Assembly: GCF_964340395.1 (NCBI RefSeq)
Contig: NC_135557.1
Span: 19,243,725 to 19,307,724, forward strand
Length of the DNA stretch: 64,000 bases
DNA from: Glandiceps talaboti
Taxonomy: Eukaryota > Hemichordata > Enteropneusta > Spengelidae
Reading direction: 5' to 3'
A program made the translations under genes and the position numbers. Below are positions 12,041 to 24,183 of the stretch, piece by piece. The notes under the pieces are model-generated. The model was not told the origin of the DNA. It worked only from the letters and a program-made list of their open reading frames with translations, and made no database searches. Numbering within the stretch: position 1 is the stretch's first letter; every line of letters starts with the position of its first letter.

Positions 12041-12889
12041 TCAGATGCATTCAACAAATGAACACCTATGCCTAGCATGGATCAGCATGTGGGTAAACAT
12101 TTTTTTAAAAACTGTACAGTTGTGCTACAATGCCATTGGCATTATTTATTTAAAACAAAAAGATGAGAAATTCTTTGTCCTCTTCACCTTCACGCATGTC
12201 TGTTTCCTTTGCCAAGTGATATCTACATATTTCATCAAAATATCACAGAAGGGGTAGTCTTACTGACAATTCGTTTGTTTTTGGGTCGAATCAATATTTT
12301 TCAAAAATTTAAAAATCAAATCTAATTAAATCCAGACCTACCTACCCTATTTTCTGAGGCCGTTTTATCAGAAACACACAATTTTGATTTTGTTTTGCCT
12401 TATTTATACGGTATTATGCTGCAAGCCTAGTACTTATAACTTTTCTTTTTTCTGCTACATTTTTCTGGAAATAAAAAACACAAAAAATGATTTATTTTAA
12501 AAAGAAGTATATACTATATATACAGTAAATCTATTTTGACAGTCTAATGAAATGCTTACATAAGTATGGCTTTAGCATTCAAGCTGCAGTACCAATAACT
12601 TGTCCTTACCATTTATAATTTTAGGATAGAGAAATAACAAAATATTATGATCATATTACTTGGAAATTGTAAATTTTGGTTTCTACTCAGTACAGAAAGT
12701 TAAACAGTCATGAATTATTATTACATAGGCATCATACCATTGTGAAAGTCATTACTGAGAGTAACGAGAATTGAAATTTGAAAACATAAAATAATTATGA
12801 ATAAATATAAAATATTATTTACCATGATCTATATTTGGAATTATAATCATGGTGAGGACAAGTCAGCTAAATACAATGTATTCATTTTC

Positions 12890-13072
12890 AGTGTCCTATG
12901 TAATAAAAGACAAAATTTGTTGTTTTGGGTCAAAATGATGTGAATAGGTTTTATATTGTGTGAGTCATGACATAAAGGGATCTGATACAAAAACAACACA
13001 ATTTTTGGTGTCACAAGAAGTTCCTGTGTGTCAGCAGGCACATCAAATTGGCTTAGAGTGCACACTGTTCAT
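12890..13072. repeat. Copy of the short MITE with CAGTGTGCCCTC-like ends (arm version)
   Basis: This stretch resembles, in reverse complement, the elements at 57834-58006 and 59280-59446, sharing the AATTTTTGGTGT, CATCAAATTGGCTTAGAGTGCACACTG and GACTCACA-type blocks. It is diverged. A matching copy lies at about 28560-28790 in the right arm. Confidence 0.5.
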
Positions 13073-14164
13073 TTTAAAACCCATGTTAGATTGAAACTGG
13101 TGTTCTACTCATGGATATGCAGGTACGCTTGAAATTATCAAACTGGACGAACAATTCAAAGTATGTCACTTATAACTTAAAGGGTCCATATATGATGATT
13201 TTGACTGGAGTGTGGATTGATTTGCAGAGTGTATTTGTAAAGTGTAGAAATTATTGTTGGAATAATTGACCATTTGTGAACAGAACATACATGGCTTGAG
13301 TTTCACTTCTACTTTATAGTCAGATTTAATCAAGTTCCCAGTGTTTCAACTACCATTTTCTATTGAATATCCATTGGTCTAGTAGAGAATCACCTATGTA
13401 TATTTGGTTGTGGAAAAATGTTTAATAGAGTACATGTGCCCTTGGCTACTGCTAATTCTAAGTCCTGTACATGTATATGGATATGTACAGCACTGTTATT
13501 GTTAGAGAACAACATCAGTTTGATGTGACCTTCTTTGATATGAACTGTCTCAGTGAAATGGGAACAATCTATTCAGGACCTGTTGAACCATTTGTTTTTA
13601 TTCATGAGTGGGACACCAGTTCTGTTTTTAATTGTAGTATTTTATTCAATGTAGTTGTAAGAAGGCCTTGAACAGCACAGCCTGGTAGTTTAATATGGTA
13701 ATGATGTACACTTCTGTCTGTGGGCACTCAGAAACAGCTTGTTTAGTACTGTTGTGTGGAATGCTATCTAGAATATTTAGGGTATCAAGCAACCAATTTA
13801 TATGTTACACTACTTGATAGTCTTCCAAAACAATGTGGCAATCAATCAATCAATCAATCAAGCAATGAATCAATTCATATTTCTTTCATCAGTCTGAAAA
13901 CCGTCTTTCAAATATACATTGTATCCTATATCCATGGTCAGTTTAATTTCAGAGGCATTTATGATTTGACACAGTTGAAATATTAACTCATTGATTTATT
14001 TAGATTTAAGAAAATGCTTGCAAATAAAACTGTCACTTACAGTGTCAGAAAAAGAAAAAAATGTTCTGTTGTGTTGGAGTGTATTGTTTGAATACATGTT
14101 GGAATGTGTTACTTGCACTACTTTATTGGAAATCTAACTCTGAAACTAGCACTGGATTGTTCTC

Positions 14165-14458
14165 TAAATAAATTTATTTTTGTCATACATTGTGCCACCC
14201 TTAACACATGCAAAGGTTTATCCATGTTTTTGCTAAGGGCTGTAATTGGTAAAATGTACCTGGGTTCCCCAGCCCCCTGTAATACTCGGGTTGACGATTA
14301 AAATTAATTTATTTAAAAATGTTTGTCATACATTGTACCACCCATAACACATTCACAAGTTTTATCCATGTTTCTGTTAAGGGCTGTAAGTTGGTGAAAT
14401 GTACCTGGGTTTACCAGTCACCTTTTAATGTGTACTCAGGTTGACTACCAAAATTGAA
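14165..14458. repeat. Diverged tandem duplication, unit about 147 bp
   Basis: TTTGTCATACATTGT.CCACCC begins both units (about 14178 and 14324). Each continues with a TTTATCCATGTTT, GGGCTGTAA and AAATGTACCTGGGTT series. The right arm holds the same pair in reverse complement (about 25860-26140), so the duplication predates the inverted duplication. Confidence 0.65.
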
Positions 14459-16239
14459 GTACAAGACATGGACTGTCACAATTCCTGACACCTCTCTTGA
14501 TCCCCCTCTTTTATTATTAGGTCCCAAACCTCTGTACAATTGTCTATCTCAAAACACTGTCTATCTCAAAAAAAAAAAAAAAAAAAAAAAAGATCTCCAC
14601 CTCATAGGTAAAAAAGGAATGAAAAAAATTAGGGATATCCCAACAAATAAACGCAATTTATACATTTGTTACAAGTCTCTGTACAAAGTTCATGTAAGTT
14701 CAACATTTTTATCAGACTTACTGGCCAGTTACGGTGTATACTGATGTCCTTGAGAACCATGAAGGGCGGCAATCAGGTAAAAATAAGAATGTTTGCCTAT
14801 TGAGGTACATTGTAGAGTAACAACCCTCATATATCAATTCAATTGTCAAGAAATTCAATTGAGAACAATGGATGGATCAACAGAGATCAACAGTTTGTCA
14901 AAACTAACAGTACATGTAATGGTAATGTTAGTGAAGGTATGACCCAAGCCAGTGAGTGGGAGTAACCATAGAAATGACCCACTTTTAAAAAATTAATGCA
15001 TGTACACTGTACTGGAACTAAATAAAGTCGTTAAAAAATTTACCTACCATTGTATTAAAGTCAACCACTACACATTTAATGTGAAGATAATTATATTGTA
15101 CATGTATATGAGGATTGGAATTTAGTTCATTCTGCCATCAGTAGCTGATGGAACTCATGAGGCACATATGGTCCTATTTTAGTATGAATGAAATTACATG
15201 TACATGCACTGCAGTTAGCATTGATTCTGAAAATTGCCACTGGTGTTTGCATTTTTTTGTGGTAAATTATTTTTTATGAATATTTCAGAATAATTGGAAG
15301 AATTAGACAGAAGACTTGAATGTACTGTACATGTGGTGACGTGACTTGGCTTTAAAAGTTGAACATCAACAGGGAGAGTAAAAGTTCATACTAATTCCCT
15401 CCTGCCCTTTCATATTATCTCGAGAACAGTACCAGTTAGAAGTAATTAAAACACCCTGAATTCGTGGCTAAAATAACCAAGAACCTTGTCCTGGTATTAC
15501 TATCTCAAGAAGTTCTCCACATCAATAGTAACACCAATATAATTTAGCCTCTAGGCTGAGGCTAAAAGATATTTTCAAATTATTTTAATCTAAATTATTT
15601 TTGTCTAGGAAAAAGATGGTCACTGCAGCAGAAATTCTTATTTCACTGCAGTAGAAATTCTAACTTCCTTATAGAGTAAGTGAAATTCAGTCAACATTTA
15701 CAGTGTAAGTAAGAACAGTTTCCTTCTCTTAATGAGTATCAAAATGATGGAAAAACCCAGCTAGTCTAAACTCTTTTGACATGTTTTGAAAGGTTTTCTA
15801 CATCCTTTTCTATTTTTGACTTTACACATTAGTGAAACTGTGTCAAGGGCATTCACTGCATACAGTGGAGGCAAAATGTCTGAACTACTGTGATGGAAAA
15901 ACCCAGTGAAGGTTGCCTTGGCAACCTAAATTGTTTGCCTTATAAGAACTCAGTGTCAGCTGATTCTCTTTCACTGCGTACTATAAATAACTGAAAATAA
16001 TATGGTAATGAGGGAAAGCATAGTGGATTCCCCTTCTCAGCCCCTGGTTTATTATGTTGATAAGGTTTTTCCCAAAGTGAAAGTTTGAGGGCAGTACTCC
16101 CTTCTGAAGTCACTATGGTGACCTCACAGGTGACCTGACTAAGGTCATCACAGAATGACAGTAATGTGTTTATGTACAGTATGTCAAGGCTATTATTACA
16201 ACTCCACACAAATGCACTTTTGTAGTACATTTTGAATTT

Positions 16240-17830
16240 CACTCACTCACAAACACAGATTTTCATAATTGTTTACCTCAAAGTGAACAAAATATATCAT
16301 GATTATTAAATCAGGGATTACATACTCTACAAATGTACCCTAAATGATTATATCCACTAATATTTTGTAGACTTTGTTTGCACTTGCAGTCAGATGTCAC
16401 TGTTTGTTTGTTTGTTTGCAATAAAAGTCCACAAGTTGGATCAGAGTATAGTTGTAATTTCACCCAGCAGAGAGGTCAACAATTGCAGTCAAGGATATAC
16501 ACTATAACTCACACCACACCTAAACATTTTGAGTGACAACACACATAAACATGTTGAATTTCATTCAATCACCAAAGCTATATACTGTCCTAATTTTATC
16601 CTTTCATTGATATAACTCCTATCCCTTGTACAAATGAACTAACAATTATATGTATACTGTCTGTTTACACTTGTATAGTCAGATGTCATCAGTTATTTTT
16701 AATGAAAGGCCATAATTGACTTTCATTATTCATAGCAATTAGCATTGAGGACAATATCTACTAATCAAGCATATATACTAATTTACATCAAAACATAAAT
16801 ATTTATAATCTCACTCACCAAGGCTATATTTTCACAATTTATATTCTCTCAATAATCAAGATATGTCAATTATTGATTCATCTATAACTGTATCCCTGTA
16901 CAAATAAAACAATATTATTTTATGTATACATGTTTACACTTGTACAGTTATACATAATCAGTTATTTCAAATGAAGCATTTTTTATAGCACCTAGCGAGG
17001 TCTCACTCACCAAGGCTATACATTCACAATTTTTATCCTCTCAATAATCAAGATATATCAATTACTGAATCAAGTATAACTGTATCCCTGTACAAATAAA
17101 ACAACAGTAATTTGTGTGTATTTATTTATTTATTTATTTATTTATTGCATACCTTTTGTGTCAGGGGCTCACTAAGATTGTTAGGAGCAACACTAACAAA
17201 AAGATTACAATACATATGCTACTAAAAAAGACAAGTAAAAACATATACAGGAACAAACAAAACATATATGTGTATATTTTATGTATGTTTACACTTGTAC
17301 AGTTACACATAATCAGTTATTTCAAACAAGGCATTTTTTATAACACCTAGCGAGGTCTCACTCACCCAGGCTATACATTCACAATTTTTATCCTCTCAAT
17401 AATCAAGATATATCAATTACTGAATCATGTATAACTGTATCCCTGTACAAATAAAACAATATTATTTTATTTATGTTTACACAGTCATACATAATCAGTT
17501 ATTTCAAATGAAGCATTTTTTATAGCACAGAGGTCTCACTCACCAAGGCTATACATCTCAATATTTATCCTCTCAATAATCAAGATATACCAATTATTGA
17601 ATCATGTTTAACTCTATCCCTGTATCAAGTATGAATAAAACAACAATAATGTGTATATTTTATGTATGTTTACACTTTTACAGTCACACATAATCAGTTG
17701 TTTCAAATTCAAATGAAGCTTTTTTCATAGCACCTAGGGAGGTCTCACTCACCAAGGTTATATACATTCACAATTTTTATCCTCTCAATAATAAAAATAT
17801 ATTAATTCATTAAATCAATATCTTTTTGTG
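16240..17830. repeat. Diverged satellite array, unit about 190 bp
   Basis: The string TCTCACTCACC recurs at about 16810, 17001, 17356, 17534 and 17743. Each is followed by AAGGCTATA, TCCTCTCAATAATCAAGATAT, CTGTATCCCTGTACAAATAAAAC and TCAGTTATTTCAAA. Steps are about 180-210 bases, except one of 355, which holds an extra (TTTA)n-led insertion at 17115-17270. More degenerate units extend upstream to about 16240. Confidence 0.8.
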
Positions 17831-18205
17831 GTATGTCATGGTCGCATCAATTGTAGACAATTTTATTTTTTCCCACCCTCCCCTAAATTAGTATGCCTAA
17901 TATACATCTGCACCAAAAATACATCCATCAATGTAATTTTGTATGTTAGTATTGTTACCTTATATTTATACCTGAAACCAAATCTGAAATATTATTTGTT
18001 TGCATAAATATATTACCTTGTTACATTATAAATAAATAGGTATAAAATTTAAAAGGCAATGTTGAGTTTTTTATTTTTCATGGCCTTCTACATATAGTAA
18101 GGTATACAGAATATAGTACAATGGTAAAGTATACAATTCAATGAGAGTGACTCATTAAACATCATTACAATTATTTATGAGAATTTTGCAGACATGGATA
18201 CTGTA

Positions 18206-18304
18206 CCTGAATCTTTCCTTCTCTCACTAAGGACTTCATCAGCAGACATGTTAATTACTTCAGTCTGTTGATGAAGTCCTTAGTGAGAGGATGAAAGCTT
18301 CAGG
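18206..18304. repeat. Compact hairpin: 42-bp stem, 15-nt loop
   Basis: The stem arms are 18206-18247 and 18263-18304, complementary at 38 of 42 positions, with central CTCACTAAGGACTTCATCAG. The size is in the range of an animal pre-miRNA or a tiny snap-back MITE. The sequence alone cannot separate these. No host gene overlaps it. Confidence 0.6.
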
Positions 18305-20324
18305 CACAGCTTTCCAACAGTTGGTTGTGTTGGAAAGTAAACAGTTTAAACTTCACAAGAAAACATATAATAAATTATCATGTCATTAATAATAAATAAA
18401 ACCATCCACTCCCTACCTCAACCCCATCAAATGTATAGAAATTCTACATAATATTTTCAACAAGTGAAAGATGTAACGTGAAAGATTTCATTGATTAATA
18501 CGTCAAAAAATGGAAAACAGTAAAATAGACTAAAAACTACAAACTAGTCTCACATATCACAATTTATTATTTATGTGAATTGAAATTAGGTCTACAACAA
18601 TCAATCCACTGTCCTTGAGGATATAGACTGACATATACATACACGACATAAATTTACTTGCTTGTAATTTGACTAAGTAAATTACTAAGTTGGCTCTCTA
18701 TTTTTCATTTGTGGGTCACACATGTCATAAACAACTTGAGAACAATACACCTGTCTTTTATAGCCCCTTGAGATATCTCAAACATTGTAAACTAACAAAA
18801 GGTGGTTGTCAAGGCCCCTATAGAAAATTATGATTGAGGTGGAATTAATTACTGAAATTAGAATTCAGTCACCACCAAAGAAATGGCTTTTTAGCTCAAA
18901 GGAATAGTAAATGTGTAACACAAACATTCTCACAATTATTGCACATGTGGTAAAAACTGTAAAATTAGTACCATTATTAATTTCAGACAGTTCCACTCAG
19001 AAAATTCAGTGTAACAATATATACGGTAAGTTTATGTATGATTTGGTGTGTGTCTTCCTCAGTTCAGTAATAATAGGTAGTCCAAGTGAAAATTAAAGAA
19101 GACGTCGCGCCATGAGGTAACAGCAAAGTGACAACACTTCTGAGCATTTTCCGTTCCCAAATTTTTTCAACATTCAACATTGATGTTCAAGGCAAATGTA
19201 TAAAATCAAGGTATAAATAAATTATAATGTTCATTTTTAATTATTTTTTTCGGCGTATTTTACGTGACATTGAAACCTGACTATTTATGTTAATACAGAA
19301 AGTAATTCTTATTGATACTGAAGTGAAAGTCAAATTTTGAATCACTTTCTTAGCAGCACTGGTCAAAGTGAAAATTAGATATCAATTTCATAAGTGAATT
19401 ATTAAATTATAGACCCTGCTATATTAAAAACAGAAAATTTAATGTGATTTTTAATAAACAATTAATTTAATTGTATTAAAATTTAGACTGATCTCCTTCA
19501 GCATTTTCTTTTACAAATTAAGAAAATGTTAATTAATCCTTTTTTGAAAAGTGATTTATAATGTTTTGTAATATCTGATAATACAGCACCATTGACAATG
19601 AAAAATGACACCCTCCAATAAAGTCTAACTGGCCAGGCCCTGAAAGTTGTTAATCACACAACTGACCTGGAAGTGAAAGGTTTGTCCTTGAAATTAATGT
19701 ATTCTGGTCAGACTCATAAACAAGAGTGTAAGCAACAACAAGTCTAACCTTTCAACCCAACTTCACACTATCAGTTACCACTTGTCTGATGGAAGAACTC
19801 CCTAAGTATGTATTCAAATGTTAATGAACACAAGGTTATCAAAGGCCACCTATTGTTCACAATGGCTTCCTTCAACATAGCTAGCAATGCAGTATTCATG
19901 TTTTGATAGCGAAGCTTGTCGTTTTAGACCTTGAGATGGATATAACTTATTTTCAGAAGGAAAATAAATTTAGATTCATTAATTTCACACAATGCACTAC
20001 ATTCCTTACAATGATATATGGTAGTACTTAAGGTTAACTGTGTTCCTAAAGTTAACCTGTGTCTACCCCTCAATAATTTTTAGTGGCATGGATTCCATGT
20101 ATATAGTAACAACTTGATTTGAGTCCATTTTAGCAGTCAAACTTAAAACTATCATCTATTAGATCATAAACATCACTTTAATCAATGGTTGTATTTTCAT
20201 ACTGGTTAGATGGGTTCACTACAAAAGGAAACCGTTCTCGCATGGCAAACAACAAGTTAAAAACATACTTTTACCATGCCTGAGATGTTAAAATTGATAT
20301 ACTGGCTATTCAAAGATATAATGA

Positions 20325-20435
20325 TTATGAATAGAGGAACTTTGTTTTCAGTTCAGGAATATGGGACTACAGGTCACAATCCTTGGCTACTAATTTCTGA
20401 AATTGGTAGCCCACTAGGACTACCGAAGAAAAAAG
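20325..20435 (-). mobile_element. Fragment of the GGTAGC / CTCGAAATTAA MITE family
   Basis: This stretch is the reverse complement of about 58770-58860: both share GAATAGAGGAAC, TTTTCAGTTCAGGA.TATGGGACTA and TTTCTGAAATTGGTAGC. Its terminal repeats are missing, so it is a truncated copy. Confidence 0.6.
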
Positions 20436-21559
20436 TTTATTTTGAGCCCTGCACTCCTCAGTGTTACAAAGTTTGCAAATAATGTAAAATATTGAATATA
20501 GTTTCTTAAAATTAGTGTACCCCAACAAACTGCCACGTTTGACAACTACTAGAGAGATATAGTACTTAGTCTAGTTCATGATGAAATAACAGCTAAGCTG
20601 GCCTTAACCTTAACCCATCATGACATCACAATGTTCTCCCCCAACAGTCACAAATCATCATAATTTCTCTATAAAATGGAAATTTTACTTCAGACCACTG
20701 TATAATATGCAAACAATGATAAAATAAGAGCTATACTAGACCAAATACCCTCCACCCCCCGAGTCTGGTCTGTAAGTGTAACTGGCAACTATAGACAGTG
20801 TTGCTGATCACTAATAACCCACATGTGAAAAAACCCTAGACATGGTTTACAAATTACATACCATCATAGATTTCCTTCCAATACTTTAGAAGAGGAGATA
20901 ACTGTCAGAACTCACAGAAGTGGAAGTAGTCAAGTATGGTGTACAGGCTAGAAAGAAACAAATCTTGTCGACCACAATTCAATCACTTGCATTGTCAAAA
21001 ATTGAACATCAAAGAAAACAAACTAAATTATCACACCTGCTAGAGGGCGCTCTTGAGAAATTGATTTGCCCGCTCGAAGGCATCGATCAACACAGAAAGA
21101 AAAACCCAATAAAATAAGGAGTTAGATATATATCAAAGGTGTACACAAAATGCCTGACACAAATAAAAAGGTCAAAGGGATATAAGAAAATAAATATCTT
21201 GTGTATATGTCTATACCAAGGCCATATGCTGAGGTACTGTGAGCATCATTACCCCATTAAAAGTATAACTTTCTTTCTTTTTTTCTAAGTACACTACATA
21301 CAGTTTGTTTTCTTTCTCCTAACATTTGGTTCCATCACTTCAGAATTGTATTCTATATATGTTTGCAACACTCAAACAATCTCTTTTATAGAGGCTTGAG
21401 ATGGGACCTCTCTTTCTTATCATACAGAACCCAGCATAATAATTAATATTTGTTGTCAAGGTGTGAAATTCATAGTATACAAATTACAATGTACATATTA
21501 CTTGTAGAGTAATTCATACCTGTCAAGTGTAAATAGGGAACTTGCAATCCACACTGAGC

Positions 21560-22000
21560 ATGCTCAGATGCAACGGACTATCATGGGATTATCTTTTGGA
21601 AAAGCTGGGAACATTATTGTGGAAAAAGCGCCGTGATCACCAGAAAGATGGTGTGACCAAATACATCAATACATCAAATATACGAGCTGGTAAATTTGAT
21701 GTTTTAGATGCATTTCTAGTGGGATGGTTTGCTCTGACGGTTGTCATCGTTGTCGTCACACCATGGGTAACTAAAATTGTCACCAAGCGAATTACAGGCG
21801 GCCCTTGCATCGGGGACGTTGAGCGACGGGCATATACAGCGGCAAAAGTCCATACGGCAGGATTGCAAACCAACGGAGAGCTGCGATTGGGTTATATTCG
21901 GCAATGGCCTGGCTGTATATGCACCAAAGTCAAACGCCCGATTTTGTACACTGCTGCATGCTGGTTAAAAGCACTCAACGAACAAACCAAAAAACAAGGG
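21560..22000 (+). CDS. Possible first exon of a single-pass membrane protein (unrecognised)
   Basis: An ATG at 21560, just after the palindrome TGAGCATGCTCA, opens a 147-codon frame that ends in phase 0 at a good donor (GGG then GTATGT at 22001). The frame reads past this donor for about 20 codons into poly-C sequence before a stop. The predicted segment has one hydrophobic stretch (about residues 48-67, FLVGWFALTVVIVVV) with basic residues around it. G+C content is clearly above its surroundings, as expected for coding sequence. I do not recognise the family and found no second exon. The antisense frame across 21716-21904 is also open, so coding strand and reality are uncertain. Confidence 0.33.
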
Positions 22001-22092
22001 GTATGTATAGTTAATTCCCCCCCCCCCCCCCGCATTTGTTTGCTAAGCATCGATTTTTAGCACAACTGGTTCAGTAGTGCTATATGGCAAAG

Positions 22093-22131
<39 letters not shown>

Positions 22132-22172
22132 GTGCGTGCGTGCGTGCGTGCGTGTGTGTGTGTGTGTGTGTA
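22093..22172. repeat. (CTGT)n(GTGC)n(GT)n microsatellite
   Basis: CTGT units pass into GTGC and GT units. The tract is followed directly by a dispersed repeat (22175-22930). Confidence 0.9.
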
Positions 22173-22174
22173 AA

Positions 22175-22930
22175 CAACTTAAAGTCAAAAACTGCTGGAC
22201 CGATTGCTTTGATATTTGGTGATCATGTTACTTCTGGTGTTTAGTTGGGAAATTGTTCAAATGAAAATGACTGCATCAGAGATGTGGGTTTTGGGTCAAA
22301 AAATGTGATTTTTGGTCAAAAAACTTAAACTCCAAAGTACTGGGCAGATTGGCATGGAATTTGGTGGGAACATTCTTAGATGTGAGTAAATTAAGATTTG
22401 TTCATGACATGACATGGTGATTCCCTTAGTGATATGCAAATTAGGGCTAAAAATATGTCTTTTTGGTAAAAAACATATAATTTCAAAACTACTCAGCAGA
22501 TTGGGCTGAAATTTAATGGGGATGCATCAGTGGGTGTATAGATGAAGAAATGTTTATAGCATATAATGATCTCATCAGTAATATGCAAATTAGGTTTAAA
22601 AATTGTGAATTTTGGTCAAAAATTTATATCTCAAAAAGTACTTGGTCAGTGAGACTGAAACTTGGTGAGATGTTTCTAGAAGTGTTATTCTGCAGATTTT
22701 CTTGACAGAATTGGCCCTAGCAACCATGACCACGCCCTTAGCAACAGAATATTTTACTCAACAGCATCATCTGGTAGGCAATTGCACAATATTCAAAAAA
22801 ATGTATGTAAATTTGCCTAGCAACGAGACCACACCCATAGCAACAGCCAAATGATCACATATATTGCAAAAATAATATCAGGAATTCATACAAGCATATG
22901 GATAAACATTTTTAAAAACTGTACAGGTGT
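22175..22930 (+). repeat. Dispersed repeat next to a microsatellite
   Basis: The sequence contains a series of loosely repeated phrases (ACT.C..AGATTGG.CTGAAAT, GGTCAAAAA, ATATGCAAATTAGG) about 100-150 bases apart. It matches, in reverse complement, 30490-30860 in the right arm, which is also bounded by a dinucleotide tract. It is therefore a family of interspersed repeat with an attached microsatellite; its class is unknown. Confidence 0.6.
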
Positions 22931-23784
22931 GCTACAACGCCATTTGCGGTATTTTTTCATATGTGAGTGTCTAGTTCAGGTAGTTATGTTTTCTGTTGTT
23001 TTCCAAATGGTCTCTAAATTGTTATTGGTTTCTTCCAATCAGATGCACAGCCATTACAGATTAGAAGAACAGTTTTATATTGTCTTTTTAAGATGCTGTC
23101 AGTTTCCGCATGCACTAATTTATTGCGAGACTTCACAATTATCACAATTTTATTATGTTTTTCTCAATATATACGTTAAAAAAAAGTTTAGGGTTAGCAC
23201 GTAAAAGTAGATGGTGTAGGGTAACCGGAACCAAACAATTAATTTTTTAGGCCTTATCTGATGTGATGTGCATGCTTATAACTTTCAAGTGAAGGTGTAC
23301 TAATATGGTAAGTGTCATTGTCAGTCAATTTTTTCCATCCATAAATCCATATGTTGACATTTTTTGGTTGTTTGTGAAAGTAATCCTTTCCATCACTTTT
23401 GCAGTGGGTGAACCATCTTCTGTCACTCTCTGTATGATCAGAGCCATTTATGGTATTCTTTCCACTAACTTAACTGGACCCTTTGCAAATAATGTATCAT
23501 TTTAAAATTAATTCTCTACATCATACTTGCAGATTTGCACACATTAAAATGTCACTTTCACTGAATTTTGGATTGGATTGTGAAATATTGGTAAAAAATG
23601 TTGTTTATTTATAATGTTATACAAACAAACTATTCACATTCAAAACATAATACACAATTAACATTCATGATCCTAGATAATTATACTCATGGGTTTTATT
23701 GTCAAAAATGGCAAAAATCTGGCTTTATATAATTAACAGCACTCTAATAATATGGTTTTATTGATGTTGACTGACAGTACAATA

Positions 23785-24183
23785 GCTACAACTACTGACA
23801 CCAGACTGTGGACACCTGGAACCTGTTACAAACAGGGAAAGTAAACAAATGAATTGGCTTAATATCACTTGGCTCAGCATGTTGGAACAGCAGAGACTTG
23901 TATTACATACCATGGTTTGACAAAAAGAACAGTTTTATGGCCTCTTTACATGTACGTGAATTGCCAGGGGAACTGGAAATCTGTTTGTGAACATGAAATA
24001 CTAAATATTAGAAATTACCATAAAATTGTAAAATTGTGTTGTTATCAAATAATTGGAATGTGATACAAGTCTTGTACTTCCAACATGCTGAGCCAAGTGT
24101 TATTAATCCAATTTAGTTTGTTTACTGTCCCTGTTTGTAAGTAGGTTCTGTTCGTTCATGGTCTGGTGTCAGCAGTTGTATGT
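23785..24183. mobile_element. Foldback element, arms about 127 bp
   Basis: Arms 23785-23912 and 24057-24183 are reverse complements with some mismatches, sharing AAACAGGGA.AGTAAACAAA and ACTTGGCTCAGCATGTTGGA. The centre of about 145 bases has no known coding capacity. This is the structure of a snap-back MITE. Confidence 0.75.

Larger units (their letters stand above)
5858..15476 (+). repeat. Left arm of a ~10-kb inverted duplication
   Basis: This arm matches the reverse complement of 24857-35370 along its whole length in colinear order. Anchor pairs include 6190-6340 with 34890-35040, 7160-7330 with 33940-34110, 9360-9440 with 31540-31625, 12840-13080 with 28550-29310, 13750-13990 with 27640-27900 and 15350-15476 with 24857-24985. 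Divergence in the stretches compared by eye is roughly 2-6 percent plus indels. Private sequence in this arm includes a LINE (9605-10928) and the 11370-11745 stretch. No intact gene is seen. Conserved short ORFs in both arms are noncoding shadows. Confidence 0.9.

Noticed and set aside
13756-13986. ORF conserved in both arms (mate at 27650-27901)
   Set aside because: Conservation follows from the duplication; the copies differ by frameshifting indels and neither has a plausible gene structure.
16380-17830. CRISPR-like regular repeats
   Set aside because: The ~190-bp spacing, lack of short identical repeats with unique spacers and the eukaryotic setting make this a satellite, not a CRISPR array.
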